Below are positions 8,070-17,915 of a stretch of DNA of 64,000 nt, in pieces. The position numbers and the translations under genes are program-made. Source of the DNA: Crocinitomicaceae bacterium (lineage in GTDB: Bacteria > Bacteroidota > Bacteroidia > Flavobacteriales_D > Crocinitomicaceae); the NCBI GenBank assembly GCA_030833845.1, contig JAURGK010000002.1, positions 91,273 to 155,272 of the forward strand, written 5' to 3'. The notes beneath the pieces were generated by a model, which was given only the letters and a program-made list of their open reading frames with translations, searched no databases and was not told the origin of the DNA. Numbering within the stretch: the stretch's first letter is position 1; each line of letters opens with the position of its first letter.

Positions 8070-10292
8070 ATGATGCGCACCTTATTTTTTATAATATTTT
8101 GTTCGATATTTCAATTTTCTTGGGCTCAGGGCATTGAAATGGGCCCCGTAATGCGCAACTACTCCCTGGGTAATTCAGCGCAAAAATTAAAATCGGGCAC
8201 AGCATCCATTGACAGTACTTTTTATTACACTTCCGATACACTTAATTTGCCTTTTTTTGACGAGTTTTCTACCGATAAGTTTCAAAAATACACAGCCCAA
8301 TTCAATGATCCAGGAGTGAGTTCTGCGGTATTTTATCAATTGCTAGATCCGAACACCTTACAAGCCTTAGATCCAGTTTTCACTTATACAGATCAAGCAA
8401 CCTTTCGTCGCATCTTTGATATCAATACAAATACTTATTTTGATTCAACCTTTGCAACCACATCTGTTAAAGTAGCTGATTTTTCGGCCTATCCACTGAG
8501 CTATCAAACCTTAAATCTTTACCCGCCCTATTACATTTATGATACCATTGGCATTCCGGATTTACCCGATACTGTTTGGGTCCAAAACCCGAGTTTTTAT
8601 CAAGATTCTGTGCGTATTTTCTTTTCAACACTCAACGATCCAGCTTCGCTTTGGCTCGATGATGATGCCTATTTAAACCGGCGCTTTGGCGTTTTGCCGC
8701 GTTCATTAGGAGTAGTTACTTTTGATGGTCTTAATTCCAAGGGGTATCCATATGCCATAGGCACTACGCTCACCAATACTGCCGATTATTTGCACTCCAA
8801 GCCTTTGGATTTAGCCGTATACAATGCTTCAGATTCCTTGTATTTTTCCTTTTTAGTTCAGTGCGAAGGATTTGGTGACACACCAGAACCAACAGACTCA
8901 TTGCGTTTGGAATTTTATGCCAAAGATTTAGATCAGTGGCAACAAGTCTGGTCTATAGGCGGCGATACCACAAGTCCTTTTAAAGTGGTGCATATCCCTA
9001 TTACGGCTGCCAAGTATTTCAAAAGAGGCTTTCAATTCCGCTTTAGCAATTATGGAGCCCTTTCCGGGGCACTTGATCATTTTCATATCGATTATGTACA
9101 TCTCAGAGCCCAATCTAACTTTGCAGATACACTGTTCAAAGATTTTGCCTGGGTATACCCCATCAACACCTTATTGCAAGATTACACGGCAGTGCCATGG
9201 GATCATTATAAAAACTCACCTAAGCCGTTTTGCGATGATTTCTCTATTACAATCCACAACGGCAGCCCTAGCCCTGAGAACAATCAGATTGCTGCCCAAT
9301 TCACGATAAATCAAGGCGGGACGCTCCAAAATCAATTCTCTATTGCCGGCAGTCTCTTGTCTAATGGTGATTTGAATTACCAGCCCAATACAACCTACAC
9401 CTCCTTTCACAACCTGAGCAGTCTTGGTTCCTTTGATACGAGTGCTGGCGCAAACCAACAAGTGTTTTTAGTTACAGGGCAAGTGAGTGCCCAATTTCCT
9501 AATCTTGATATCAACGATACCACTAGCTTCTACCAATCTTTCTATAATTTCTACAGCTACGATGACGGCAGTGCAGAAGCTGCTTTTGGCCCAACAGGAG
9601 TGCAGTCAAGGTTGGCCGTAGAATTCAATGCTTATGAGCCTGATTCCTTGGTCGGGGTGGCCTTTCATTTTGTGCCTTCAGTGACTGATGTGTCCAATAA
9701 ACTTTTTTTACTAAGTGTTTGGTCAAATCTAAACGGGCATCCAGGAGTTTTACTTTACGAAGACGAAGTATTTTTCCCAAGAACTCCCCAATATGCAGAT
9801 GACAGAGGCATCTTCATTCCATACTATTTTACCGATACTCAGAAAGTGAGTGTTCCAACTTCCTTCTTTGTCGGTTGGCGCCAGTTGGATGCCGAACGAT
9901 TAAATCTAGGACTAGACCGCAACATTGATCAATCGGATAAAATACAATACAGTGTAGATGGTGGCTTTACGTGGTATACCAGTCCATATGCAGGGTCTGC
10001 GATGCTTCATCCAATATTTTCCACTGCCTTAGATCCTAGTCTTGGTCTTTACTCATCCATAGATAAACCCTTGGTTTGGTCAGTGTATCCGAATCCGGCC
10101 TCTGGTTTGTTGCATGTCAATATGCCCGCATCTATGATGGGTAGCCGCATCGAACTGCGTGATCTATTTGGCAAGCTATGTGTCGAGCAGACTGATCCAA
10201 TTTTTGATGTGTCAAGCTTGCCAAATGGAGTATATTATCTGCAATGCCCAAATACCAATCTTCAGGTCATTAAATTAGTTATCAATCACTAA
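8070..10292 (+). CDS. T9SS type A sorting domain-containing secreted protein
   Basis: Signal peptide; C-terminal VYPNPASGLLHVNMP...LPNGVYYLQC...VIKLVINH sorting domain. Confidence 0.85.
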   Translation: MMRTLFFIIFCSIFQFSWAQGIEMGPVMRNYSLGNSAQKLKSGTASIDSTFYYTSDTLNLPFFDEFSTDKFQKYTAQFNDPGVSSAVFYQLLDPNTLQALDPVFTYTDQATFRRIFDINTNTYFDSTFATTSVKVADFSAYPLSYQTLNLYPPYYIYDTIGIPDLPDTVWVQNPSFYQDSVRIFFSTLNDPASLWLDDDAYLNRRFGVLPRSLGVVTFDGLNSKGYPYAIGTTLTNTADYLHSKPLDLAVYNASDSLYFSFLVQCEGFGDTPEPTDSLRLEFYAKDLDQWQQVWSIGGDTTSPFKVVHIPITAAKYFKRGFQFRFSNYGALSGALDHFHIDYVHLRAQSNFADTLFKDFAWVYPINTLLQDYTAVPWDHYKNSPKPFCDDFSITIHNGSPSPENNQIAAQFTINQGGTLQNQFSIAGSLLSNGDLNYQPNTTYTSFHNLSSLGSFDTSAGANQQVFLVTGQVSAQFPNLDINDTTSFYQSFYNFYSYDDGSAEAAFGPTGVQSRLAVEFNAYEPDSLVGVAFHFVPSVTDVSNKLFLLSVWSNLNGHPGVLLYEDEVFFPRTPQYADDRGIFIPYYFTDTQKVSVPTSFFVGWRQLDAERLNLGLDRNIDQSDKIQYSVDGGFTWYTSPYAGSAMLHPIFSTALDPSLGLYSSIDKPLVWSVYPNPASGLLHVNMPASMMGSRIELRDLFGKLCVEQTDPIFDVSSLPNGVYYLQCPNTNLQVIKLVINH

Positions 10293-11329
10293 TGATCCAC
10301 AATCAAGATATTGAGCAAGAAGCCGAAGAGGCAGATTTATTTGAACATTATCGATTCAAAGCTGACGCAGGCCAGGAGGTAGTGCGTATAGATAAGTTTT
10401 TAATGGATCGCATGGCTGATACCTCTAGAAATAAAATTCAGGTTGCGGCAAAAAATGGCAACATTCATGTCAATGGTCAGGCGGTAAAGCAGAACTATCG
10501 GGTAAAGCCTGGCGATGAGATCGCCATTGTATTGCCATATCCAGTGCGTGAAATAGAACTCATCGCTCAAAATATTCCCATTGAAGTTGCCTACGAAGAC
10601 AACGAATTATTGGTCGTCAACAAGCCTGCCAATATGGTGGTACACCCGGGCTACGGCAACTATTCTGGAACGCTCGTGAATGCTTTGGTTTATCATTTTG
10701 ATCAATTACCTACGCGGCCCAAGGATTATTTTGGCAGGCCAGGTCTTGTTCACCGAATCGATAAACATACCACTGGACTACTTGTCATTGCCAAAACTGA
10801 ACAAGCGCTCAACGACCTTGCCAAACAGTTTTTTGAACGAACCACCCAAAGGCATTACTACGCTTTGGTTTGGGGAGATATCAGCGAAGATGGCACCATT
10901 ACGGGTCATATAGGCCGCTCACTAAAAAACCGCAAAGTAATGACGGTATTTCCGGATGGCGAGTATGGGAAACCTGCCATCACTCATTATAAAGTTTTAG
11001 AACGTTTTGGATACGTTACATTAGTGGAGTGTAAGTTGGAGACGGGCCGTACACATCAAATCAGGGCACACATGCAGTATCTAGGGCACCCCTTGTTCAA
11101 TGATTTGGAATACGGTGGCAACCGGATCCTGAAAGGAACCAAAACAACTGCCTATGAGAGGTTCATGGCCAACAATTTTGAATTGCTCCCCGGGCAGGCC
11201 CTTCACGCCAAAACATTGGGTTTTGTTCAACCAATTTCGAAGCAATATTTGGAGTTTGATTCTAAGCTCCCAGAAGGCTTTGAGCGCTTATTGGAGCGTT
11301 GGCGCACCTATTGTTCGGATTTTAAATAA
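10292..11329 (+). CDS. rluD: RluA/RluD-family 23S rRNA pseudouridine synthase
   Basis: S4 domain; GLVHRIDKHTTGLLVIAKTE; TGRTHQIRAHMQYLGHPLFND. Confidence 0.93.
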   Translation: MIHNQDIEQEAEEADLFEHYRFKADAGQEVVRIDKFLMDRMADTSRNKIQVAAKNGNIHVNGQAVKQNYRVKPGDEIAIVLPYPVREIELIAQNIPIEVAYEDNELLVVNKPANMVVHPGYGNYSGTLVNALVYHFDQLPTRPKDYFGRPGLVHRIDKHTTGLLVIAKTEQALNDLAKQFFERTTQRHYYALVWGDISEDGTITGHIGRSLKNRKVMTVFPDGEYGKPAITHYKVLERFGYVTLVECKLETGRTHQIRAHMQYLGHPLFNDLEYGGNRILKGTKTTAYERFMANNFELLPGQALHAKTLGFVQPISKQYLEFDSKLPEGFERLLERWRTYCSDFK

Positions 11330-11382
11330 AAATTCTCTATTTTTGCTTTCCTTGGTATAGTATCAAGCTTAAACTACGCTTT

Positions 11383-13521
11383 ATGAAACAATTATTCATT
11401 GCCGCAATCTTAACCCTTTTCACCGCTGCAATTGCCCAAGGGCAAACGGCTCCAGACCCAAAATTTGTGCGTCAAGCAAATGAAGTATTTAGATCCGGCA
11501 ATTATTTTGAAGCCATCAATATCTGTCAAGATGCCTATAAAAAATTAGGAGCAAGAGGCTCTTTACGTCAAAAAGGCGATATGGCCTATAAAATTGCTGA
11601 ATCTTACCGTGCGCTAGAAATTTACGACAAAGCAAACGATTGGTATGGCACCTGTATTGAATTGAAATATTTCGATGTGGTTCCAGAAGTTTATTACTAC
11701 AAAGGCGACATGCTGCGCATGATGAAAGATTTCGACAATGCGATTAAAAGCTACCGTGAGTTCAAAAGAATTGCACCTAAATCTCGCACCAAAGAAGCAG
11801 ATGATGCGATCATGGCCTGTGAGAAATACAAAGATTTCGATGATTTTGAAACTTCGCGTTTGATTGTAAAGCCCGAAGTTAAAATCAATACCAAGCAAAT
11901 GGATATGGCGCCTTCTTTTATGGATAAAAAGGGAAAGGTGATTGTATTTAGTTCCTCTCGCGATGAAAGTACTGGCGAAAAAAGAGATCCAATTTCAGGC
12001 GAAAAATACATGGATTTGTATATTGCTGAATACGATGTAAACGGCAATCCAACGAATGTAAAGTCTCTTGATACCCGAGGGGTCATCAATACAACACAAA
12101 ATGAAGGGTCGGCGGTATTTGATGCAAAACGCAAGAACATTTATTTCACGCGTTGTCCCAATGCGGAAAAAATGAACTTAGGTTGTGAGATTTGGACTGC
12201 AACAATCAGTGGAGAAGATTTCGATGATCCTAAAAAAATTACACTAACTGTGTCTGACACCATTTCTGTTGGCCATCCATGTTTATCTCCAGATGATCAA
12301 ATGCTCATTTTTGCTTCAGACATGAAGCAGAGCCCTAATGGTGAAAAATCTTTTGGCGGCAGAGATTTGTGGTACGTTACTTTTGACAAGCGTAACAAAG
12401 TATGGGATTCAGTACCGCACAACATGGGTGCGATGTTCAATACCGCTGGTAATGAACTTTTCCCGTCTATGGGCCCTAACGGAAAACTTTACTTTGCCTC
12501 CGACGGTCTTCCAGGAATTGGTGGCCTTGACATTTTTGTTGCCGATAAAGTAGGAGAAGAAAATAAATGGACTGGTGTAAAAAATTTGGGCTACCCATTC
12601 AATTCTCAGGGCAATGACTATGGCATGGCGGATTTTGACGGCAAATCGGGCTTTTTTACCTCTGAGCGCAAAACAACAAGCAACCAAGAGTACACTCCTG
12701 AAATTTGGAGTTTTACTACACCTCCAAATTTATTTGATTTGCGTGTTGCTGTTTATGAATCTGGTAAAAAATCTAAGAAATTGGCTGGAGCGAAGGTGTA
12801 TGTTACCGTTTCTGATGGCACAAGCTGGGAAGGTGTAACAGATTCGAAAGGTAAAATTATTTGGAAAGAACGCCCAGATAAAAAAGGCAGATACATTCTG
12901 ACAGGTAAAGAATATACCTTAAAAGCCGAAAAGGAAGGATATTACGAAGATAAAAAAGGCGCTCGTATTTCTACGGTTGGTCTTGATCAAAGTCAGAGTT
13001 TTCTCATTGAAATGCCATTGCTACCTGTAGGTGAAATTCGCACCCCTGAAGTGCGTTACGTATTTGATCAGTGGGTTTTCATTAATGATGCTTCTTGTAT
13101 GTCACTAGATTCACTCAAATTCCTTGACAGTATGCTCAAAGAGTATCCAAATGTAACCATCGACTTGTTCTCACATACCGATGCACGTGGTGGTGATAAC
13201 CGCAACCAAGTGCTTTCAGAAAATCGTGCGAAGGCGGTGTATAAGCATTTGGTAGAGAATTGTGGCATTGACCCACGCCGTATTCGTCCGGTTGGTCGTG
13301 GCGAAGCTGAGCCGGCAACTTGGGTGGATGAAACAGGTAAAACTGTTGTGCTCACCGAAGACTACATCAATCAATTCAAAGCGGATAAAGCAAAATATGA
13401 AATGCTCCATACGATCAATCGACGTACTACGGCAAAAATTACCAGTACAACTTTTGATCCGAAGACAGCTCCAGTTGCTGATCCTGAATACAGTAAGTTC
13501 AAACAACTTCCAAGATTATAA
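11383..13521 (+). CDS. OmpA family protein with TPR, PD40-like and CpD regions (PorE-like architecture)
   Basis: Signal peptide, TPR-like N-terminus, WD40/PD40 repeats, C-terminal OmpA motif (HTDARGGDNRNQVLSENRAKAVYKHLVENCGIDPRRI). Confidence 0.85.
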   Translation: MKQLFIAAILTLFTAAIAQGQTAPDPKFVRQANEVFRSGNYFEAINICQDAYKKLGARGSLRQKGDMAYKIAESYRALEIYDKANDWYGTCIELKYFDVVPEVYYYKGDMLRMMKDFDNAIKSYREFKRIAPKSRTKEADDAIMACEKYKDFDDFETSRLIVKPEVKINTKQMDMAPSFMDKKGKVIVFSSSRDESTGEKRDPISGEKYMDLYIAEYDVNGNPTNVKSLDTRGVINTTQNEGSAVFDAKRKNIYFTRCPNAEKMNLGCEIWTATISGEDFDDPKKITLTVSDTISVGHPCLSPDDQMLIFASDMKQSPNGEKSFGGRDLWYVTFDKRNKVWDSVPHNMGAMFNTAGNELFPSMGPNGKLYFASDGLPGIGGLDIFVADKVGEENKWTGVKNLGYPFNSQGNDYGMADFDGKSGFFTSERKTTSNQEYTPEIWSFTTPPNLFDLRVAVYESGKKSKKLAGAKVYVTVSDGTSWEGVTDSKGKIIWKERPDKKGRYILTGKEYTLKAEKEGYYEDKKGARISTVGLDQSQSFLIEMPLLPVGEIRTPEVRYVFDQWVFINDASCMSLDSLKFLDSMLKEYPNVTIDLFSHTDARGGDNRNQVLSENRAKAVYKHLVENCGIDPRRIRPVGRGEAEPATWVDETGKTVVLTEDYINQFKADKAKYEMLHTINRRTTAKITSTTFDPKTAPVADPEYSKFKQLPRL

Positions 13522-13525
13522 TTGA

Positions 13526-13552
13526 AAGGCGTCGCAAGGCGCCTTTTTTATT
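13526..13552 (+). terminator. Rho-independent terminator after the OmpA family gene
   Basis: AAAGGCG-TCGCAAGG-CGCCTTT stem-loop followed by a T-rich tract. Confidence 0.8.
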
Positions 13553-13558
13553 TCGGAC

Positions 13559-13798
13559 ATGAGACGCTTATTACAGAAAATAATATTCTTTTTTGAACTT
13601 CAGTCTTTTGGAGTTTGCGAATGGTGGGCACGTAGATTAGGCATACGAACCAATAAAGTCAGATTGGGCTTCATTTATTTTAGTTTCATTGGTCTTGGAT
13701 CTCCGGTGCTGTTGTATTTGATCATGGCATGGATACTAGAACACAAGCATTATTTTAAATTCAAGTCAAAGCGCAAACAATCTATCTGGGATTTATGA
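13559..13798 (+). CDS. PspC domain-containing small membrane protein
   Basis: GVCEWWARRLGIRTNKVRLGFIYFSFIGLGSPVLLYLIMAWIL. Confidence 0.7.
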   Translation: MRRLLQKIIFFFELQSFGVCEWWARRLGIRTNKVRLGFIYFSFIGLGSPVLLYLIMAWILEHKHYFKFKSKRKQSIWDL

Positions 13799-14676
13799 GA
13801 ATATTGATTACCGGTAGCAATGGATTATTAGGCCAGAAAATCACAGCAATGTGTATGGCCAAAAAGCTGGAATTTTTAGCGACCTCCAGTGGCTTAAATC
13901 GTTTTTCTGTATGCCCAAAGGAGCGCTATCAAACCCTCGATATCACCGACGAACAAAACATCCAAGAGGTAATCAATCAATACAAGCCCACCCACCTTAT
14001 TCATACAGCGGCAATGACCAATGTGGATCATTGTGAATTGCATCCTGAAGCTTGTGATTTGGTGAATCGACAGTCTGTTCAGATGCTTGTCAAATATTGT
14101 ATTTTAAACCAAATTCATTTTCAATTACTTTCTACAGATTTTGTTTTTGATGGCCAAGATGGCCCCTACCGAGAGGAAGATCAAACCAAGCCCTTGAGTG
14201 TATATGCCCGCTCAAAAGTTGAAGCCGAAAATATTGTTCAACAGGCCAAAGGGCTGAGTTATTCGATTGTTCGTACGATTATAGTTTATGGCAAGGGCGA
14301 AAACCTTTCAAGGTCTAATTTAATTTTATGGGTAAAATCAGCGCTCGAAAAGCAAGAGCCCATGCAAATTATTGACGACCAATTCAGGGCGCCCACTTGG
14401 GCCAATGATTTGGCTTGGGCATGTTTGCGCATATGTCAGCTAAATGAAAGTGGTATTTTTCATATTTCGGGACCCGAAACTTTCTCCATATATGAGATAG
14501 TAAAGCGCATAGCAGCTTATTATAAATTGCCGCTAAATAATGTGAAAAAACTGAGTAGCCAAGAATTACAACAACCAGCCAAAAGACCTCCGCGCACAGG
14601 TTTTATCTTGGACAAAGCACGAATAAGGCTAGGTTACGATCCAAAAACCCTCGAACAAACACTCTCTGAACTATAA
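13795..14676 (+). CDS. SDR family / dTDP-4-dehydrorhamnose reductase-like (RmlD) protein
   Basis: ILITGSNGLLGQKI, HTAAMTNVDHCE, FVFDGQDGPYREEDQTKPLSVYARSKVEAE. Confidence 0.88.
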   Translation: MRILITGSNGLLGQKITAMCMAKKLEFLATSSGLNRFSVCPKERYQTLDITDEQNIQEVINQYKPTHLIHTAAMTNVDHCELHPEACDLVNRQSVQMLVKYCILNQIHFQLLSTDFVFDGQDGPYREEDQTKPLSVYARSKVEAENIVQQAKGLSYSIVRTIIVYGKGENLSRSNLILWVKSALEKQEPMQIIDDQFRAPTWANDLAWACLRICQLNESGIFHISGPETFSIYEIVKRIAAYYKLPLNNVKKLSSQELQQPAKRPPRTGFILDKARIRLGYDPKTLEQTLSEL

Positions 14677-14715
14677 GTAAATTTGAGATAAATGCTTAAA
14701 TTAGTTGATTAAGTT

Positions 14716-16224
14716 ATGACAAATCAAACTAGCAACGGTTGGGGCTCGCGTATTGGCCTCATATTAGCAATGGCAGGAAATGCTGTTGGTCTTGGAAATT
14801 TCTTACGTTTTCCTGCTCAGGCAATCGAAAATGGCGGTGGTGCATTTATCATTCCGTATTTGGTTTGCTTTTTACTCATGGGCTTACCTCTATTATTCGT
14901 AGAGTGGGGCATGGGCCGTTATGGCGGAAGGCATGGACAGCATTCTACACCCTTTATTTTTGATGCCTTAGGAAAGGCTCCATATTGGAAATACTTTGGT
15001 GTATTTGGCATCTTTACCAATATTGCGGTAGCAGCGTTTTATTGTTATTTAGAGTCCTGGGCCTTGTCTTGGGCCTACCATTCGGTTGCTGGCACCTTTG
15101 ACGGCATGACTCAAATTCAACTCAAAGATTTTTTCACCAATTACATCGAACTTGGAAGTAATCAACCGGTTGTCTTTTGGATGATCTGTATCTTGATCAA
15201 TACGTTCATACTTTCAAGAGGAATCAGTGGGGGTGTTGAAAAAGTGGCAAAAATTGGTATGCCTTTATTGCTTCTATTTGGACTCATTTTGGCCATCACA
15301 GGTATTACTTTGGAAGCTAAACCTGGCGGCGCGATCAATGATGGCCTGGTAGGATTGAATTATTTATGGTCACCGGATTTTTCTTCGATTTGGAGCTTTA
15401 AGGTTTGGGTCGCTGCAGCAGGTCAAATCTTTTTTACCTTGTCTTTAGGAATGGGAAGTATTCATTGTTATGCTTCGTATCTGAATGCCAAAGAGGATGT
15501 TGCATTAAATGCCATGACTGCCGGCTGGATGAATGAATTTGTTGAGGTAGTTTTAGGTTCTGCAATTATTATTCCAATATCCGTTGGGTTTTTGGGCATC
15601 GAAACTATTTCCGAAATGGTTTCTGGAGGATCCGGCCTGGGTATAGGTTTTGCTGTATTACCCCAACTCTTTGGCACCTGGGGTTGGTTTGGCACTCTGT
15701 CTGGCCTCATGTGGTTTGGCCTATTATTTTTTGCAGGGATCACCTCCTCTATGGCGATGGGCACACCACTTATGGGTTTTATGTCAGACAATTTCGGCTG
15801 GAAGTCTAAAAATGGCGCCTACTTATTTGGCGCTTTGATTCTAATTTTTGGTATTCCAACGGTACTTTCTCAAGACGCCTTTAATGAGTATGATTATTGG
15901 GCTGGAACGGTATCCTTGGTTGTATTTGCGATGGTTGAAATTGTTCTATTTGCATGGGTCATTGGAATTGATTCTGCTTGGGATGAGATCACGCGAGGAG
16001 CAGACATTAAGGTGCCGCTGATTTTTAAATACATTATCAAATTCGTTTCGCCTGTTTTCCTAATTGTCGTTTTTGTAGGTGCCTTGCCTGACATCATTAA
16101 AAATGCAACAGCTGAAACTTCTTTCTATGGATGGCTAGGAAGAGGCATGCTCCTTTTTCTTTTTGTAGCTATAGGCATTTTGGTGTCTGTTGCTAAGCGC
16201 AAACAATTAAATTCAATCAAATGA
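14716..16224 (+). CDS. sodium-dependent (NSS/SNF family) transporter
   Basis: GWGSRIGLILAMAGNAVGLGNFLRFPAQA signature; about 12 TM segments. Confidence 0.93.
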   Translation: MTNQTSNGWGSRIGLILAMAGNAVGLGNFLRFPAQAIENGGGAFIIPYLVCFLLMGLPLLFVEWGMGRYGGRHGQHSTPFIFDALGKAPYWKYFGVFGIFTNIAVAAFYCYLESWALSWAYHSVAGTFDGMTQIQLKDFFTNYIELGSNQPVVFWMICILINTFILSRGISGGVEKVAKIGMPLLLLFGLILAITGITLEAKPGGAINDGLVGLNYLWSPDFSSIWSFKVWVAAAGQIFFTLSLGMGSIHCYASYLNAKEDVALNAMTAGWMNEFVEVVLGSAIIIPISVGFLGIETISEMVSGGSGLGIGFAVLPQLFGTWGWFGTLSGLMWFGLLFFAGITSSMAMGTPLMGFMSDNFGWKSKNGAYLFGALILIFGIPTVLSQDAFNEYDYWAGTVSLVVFAMVEIVLFAWVIGIDSAWDEITRGADIKVPLIFKYIIKFVSPVFLIVVFVGALPDIIKNATAETSFYGWLGRGMLLFLFVAIGILVSVAKRKQLNSIK

Positions 16225-16358
16225 GTACAGGTGCCTTAGTTCTTATGACTTCAGTTTGGTCTATTGTTATTCTCGTTACGGGATATTTCTTTTATCGCAT
16301 CTTAACGATTCCAAAACACCAAGAGCCAGATTCCTTCTCTGACAACGACGATCAATAG
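16221..16358 (+). CDS. MetS-like small subunit of NSS transporter (45 aa)
   Basis: MSTGALVLMTSVWSIVILVTGYFFYRILTIPKHQEPDSFSDNDDQ*; ATG overlaps the transporter stop (ATGA). One TM plus short acidic tail. Below the ORF-track length cut-off. Confidence 0.8.
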   Translation: MSTGALVLMTSVWSIVILVTGYFFYRILTIPKHQEPDSFSDNDDQ

Positions 16359-16432
16359 GTATAAATACCTAAAGGTTTTTGGATAAAAACCGCCTCTTGC
16401 AATAAGTTTTTAGGCGAAGCGTTCATTCGTGA

Positions 16433-17317
16433 ATGAAAAAACCATTTGTCATTTTCTCCAAAAGAATGGAGCGCGGTGCTGTTTTGTGGTGCTTGATTTG
16501 TGTAGTTGCTATTTTTTTGCCTCGTATTGAGGCTTATTTATTTGCTCCGGACATCACTTATGAATGGTCTTACGAGGAAGAAGAAAACTGCAATTTTCAC
16601 TCTAAACAAGGCTCGTTAAATGCAGGAGCGGCTCCAAATTATAAGAAATTATGGAAAAGGTGTGCGCCGTCGTCGCTATCTTTCGAAGATTGGCAAGCAC
16701 TTGGCCTTTCACAAAAACAGGCTGCTTCATTGCTGCGCTATCGAGACAAATACGGATTAAATTCTCTTGCCCAAATGCGCTCTATTCGTGTTCTTCCATC
16801 GGCTTTATTGGATAAAATCGCAGATTCATTGATTTTTAAAAAGACAAGTCATGTCGCGCCTAAAGAATTTGCAGAGAATAAAGAACACTATGAAGTCCCC
16901 CAAACAAGCAAAGAGACAAAAATTGTACGCCTTGAGCTCAATAAGGCAACTGAAGCTATGTTGGTGGCATTGCCAGGTATTGGGCACTATACGGCAATTA
17001 AAATACTTTCCTACCGTGATCAGTTGGGCGGGTTTTTAGCCCTAGAACAACTCTTTGAGATCAAAGGATTACCAATCGAGGCTATTGAGAAAGCACTCCC
17101 GTATTTGGATATTAAATCAACGATACAAAAATTAAAACTCAATGAGGTGAGTTATGAGCGTTTGAAACGGCATCCTTATTTAACATGGAATCAAGCCAAC
17201 TCAATCATCAAAATGCGTACTCAAAAAGGTCAGTTCCAAAGCATTGAAGAAATTAAAGAGTCTGTATTAATTGACGAAGAAACATACAAAAAACTATTGC
17301 CTTATGTATCTTTGTGA
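16433..17317 (+). CDS. helix-hairpin-helix domain-containing protein
   Basis: Repeated HhH motifs (LNKATEAMLVALPGIGHYTAIKILSYRDQLGGF; LKRHPYLTWNQANSIIKMR). Confidence 0.85.
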   Translation: MKKPFVIFSKRMERGAVLWCLICVVAIFLPRIEAYLFAPDITYEWSYEEEENCNFHSKQGSLNAGAAPNYKKLWKRCAPSSLSFEDWQALGLSQKQAASLLRYRDKYGLNSLAQMRSIRVLPSALLDKIADSLIFKKTSHVAPKEFAENKEHYEVPQTSKETKIVRLELNKATEAMLVALPGIGHYTAIKILSYRDQLGGFLALEQLFEIKGLPIEAIEKALPYLDIKSTIQKLKLNEVSYERLKRHPYLTWNQANSIIKMRTQKGQFQSIEEIKESVLIDEETYKKLLPYVSL

Positions 17318-17318
17318 T

Positions 17319-17849
17319 ATGACTATAGAAGAAAAACTCAAAGCAGTAATACGCGACGTTCCTAATTTTCCAAAACCAGGAATTCTTTTTAAAGATATCT
17401 CCACAATTATGCTGAATGCTGAGGTTTCAAACGAAGTACTAAATCACTTGGTCGAAAAATACGAGCACGCCCAACTCGATGCAATTGCAGGTATAGAAAG
17501 CCGGGGATTTTTATTTGGATACCCCTTGGCAATGCGTTTGGGCCTACCCTTTATATTGATTAGAAAAGAAGGAAAACTTCCTTATGAAAAAATCAAGCAT
17601 GCTTATGCCTTAGAATACGGCGAGGCGGTGATTGAAATGCATACCGATGCTGTTTGCGCAGGTCAAAAAGTACTCATCCATGATGACCTACTTGCCACCG
17701 GGGGTTCTGCTGCCGCTGCGGCAACCCTTATAGAAAAAAGTGGAGGAAAGGTCGCTGGCTTTGATTTTTTAGTTGCGCTCTCGTTTTTAGACGGACAAAA
17801 GCCACTTGAGGCCTTTAGTTCTCAAATTCATTCAATTGTAACTTATTAG
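17319..17849 (+). CDS. apt: adenine phosphoribosyltransferase
   Basis: FPKPGILFKDIS, GIESRGFLFGYPLA, VLIHDDLLATGGSA; start taken at 17319 rather than 17271. Confidence 0.95.
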   Translation: MTIEEKLKAVIRDVPNFPKPGILFKDISTIMLNAEVSNEVLNHLVEKYEHAQLDAIAGIESRGFLFGYPLAMRLGLPFILIRKEGKLPYEKIKHAYALEYGEAVIEMHTDAVCAGQKVLIHDDLLATGGSAAAAATLIEKSGGKVAGFDFLVALSFLDGQKPLEAFSSQIHSIVTY

Positions 17850-17915
17850 CAAAACTTCAGACCTCTGCTTTAAATCAACAACTCCTTCATCAACAACTCC
17901 TCATCTATCAACAAC

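Noticed and set aside
11614-13506. Several antisense ORFs over the OmpA family gene
   Set aside because: Shadow ORFs of a well-supported coding frame with no recognisable domains.
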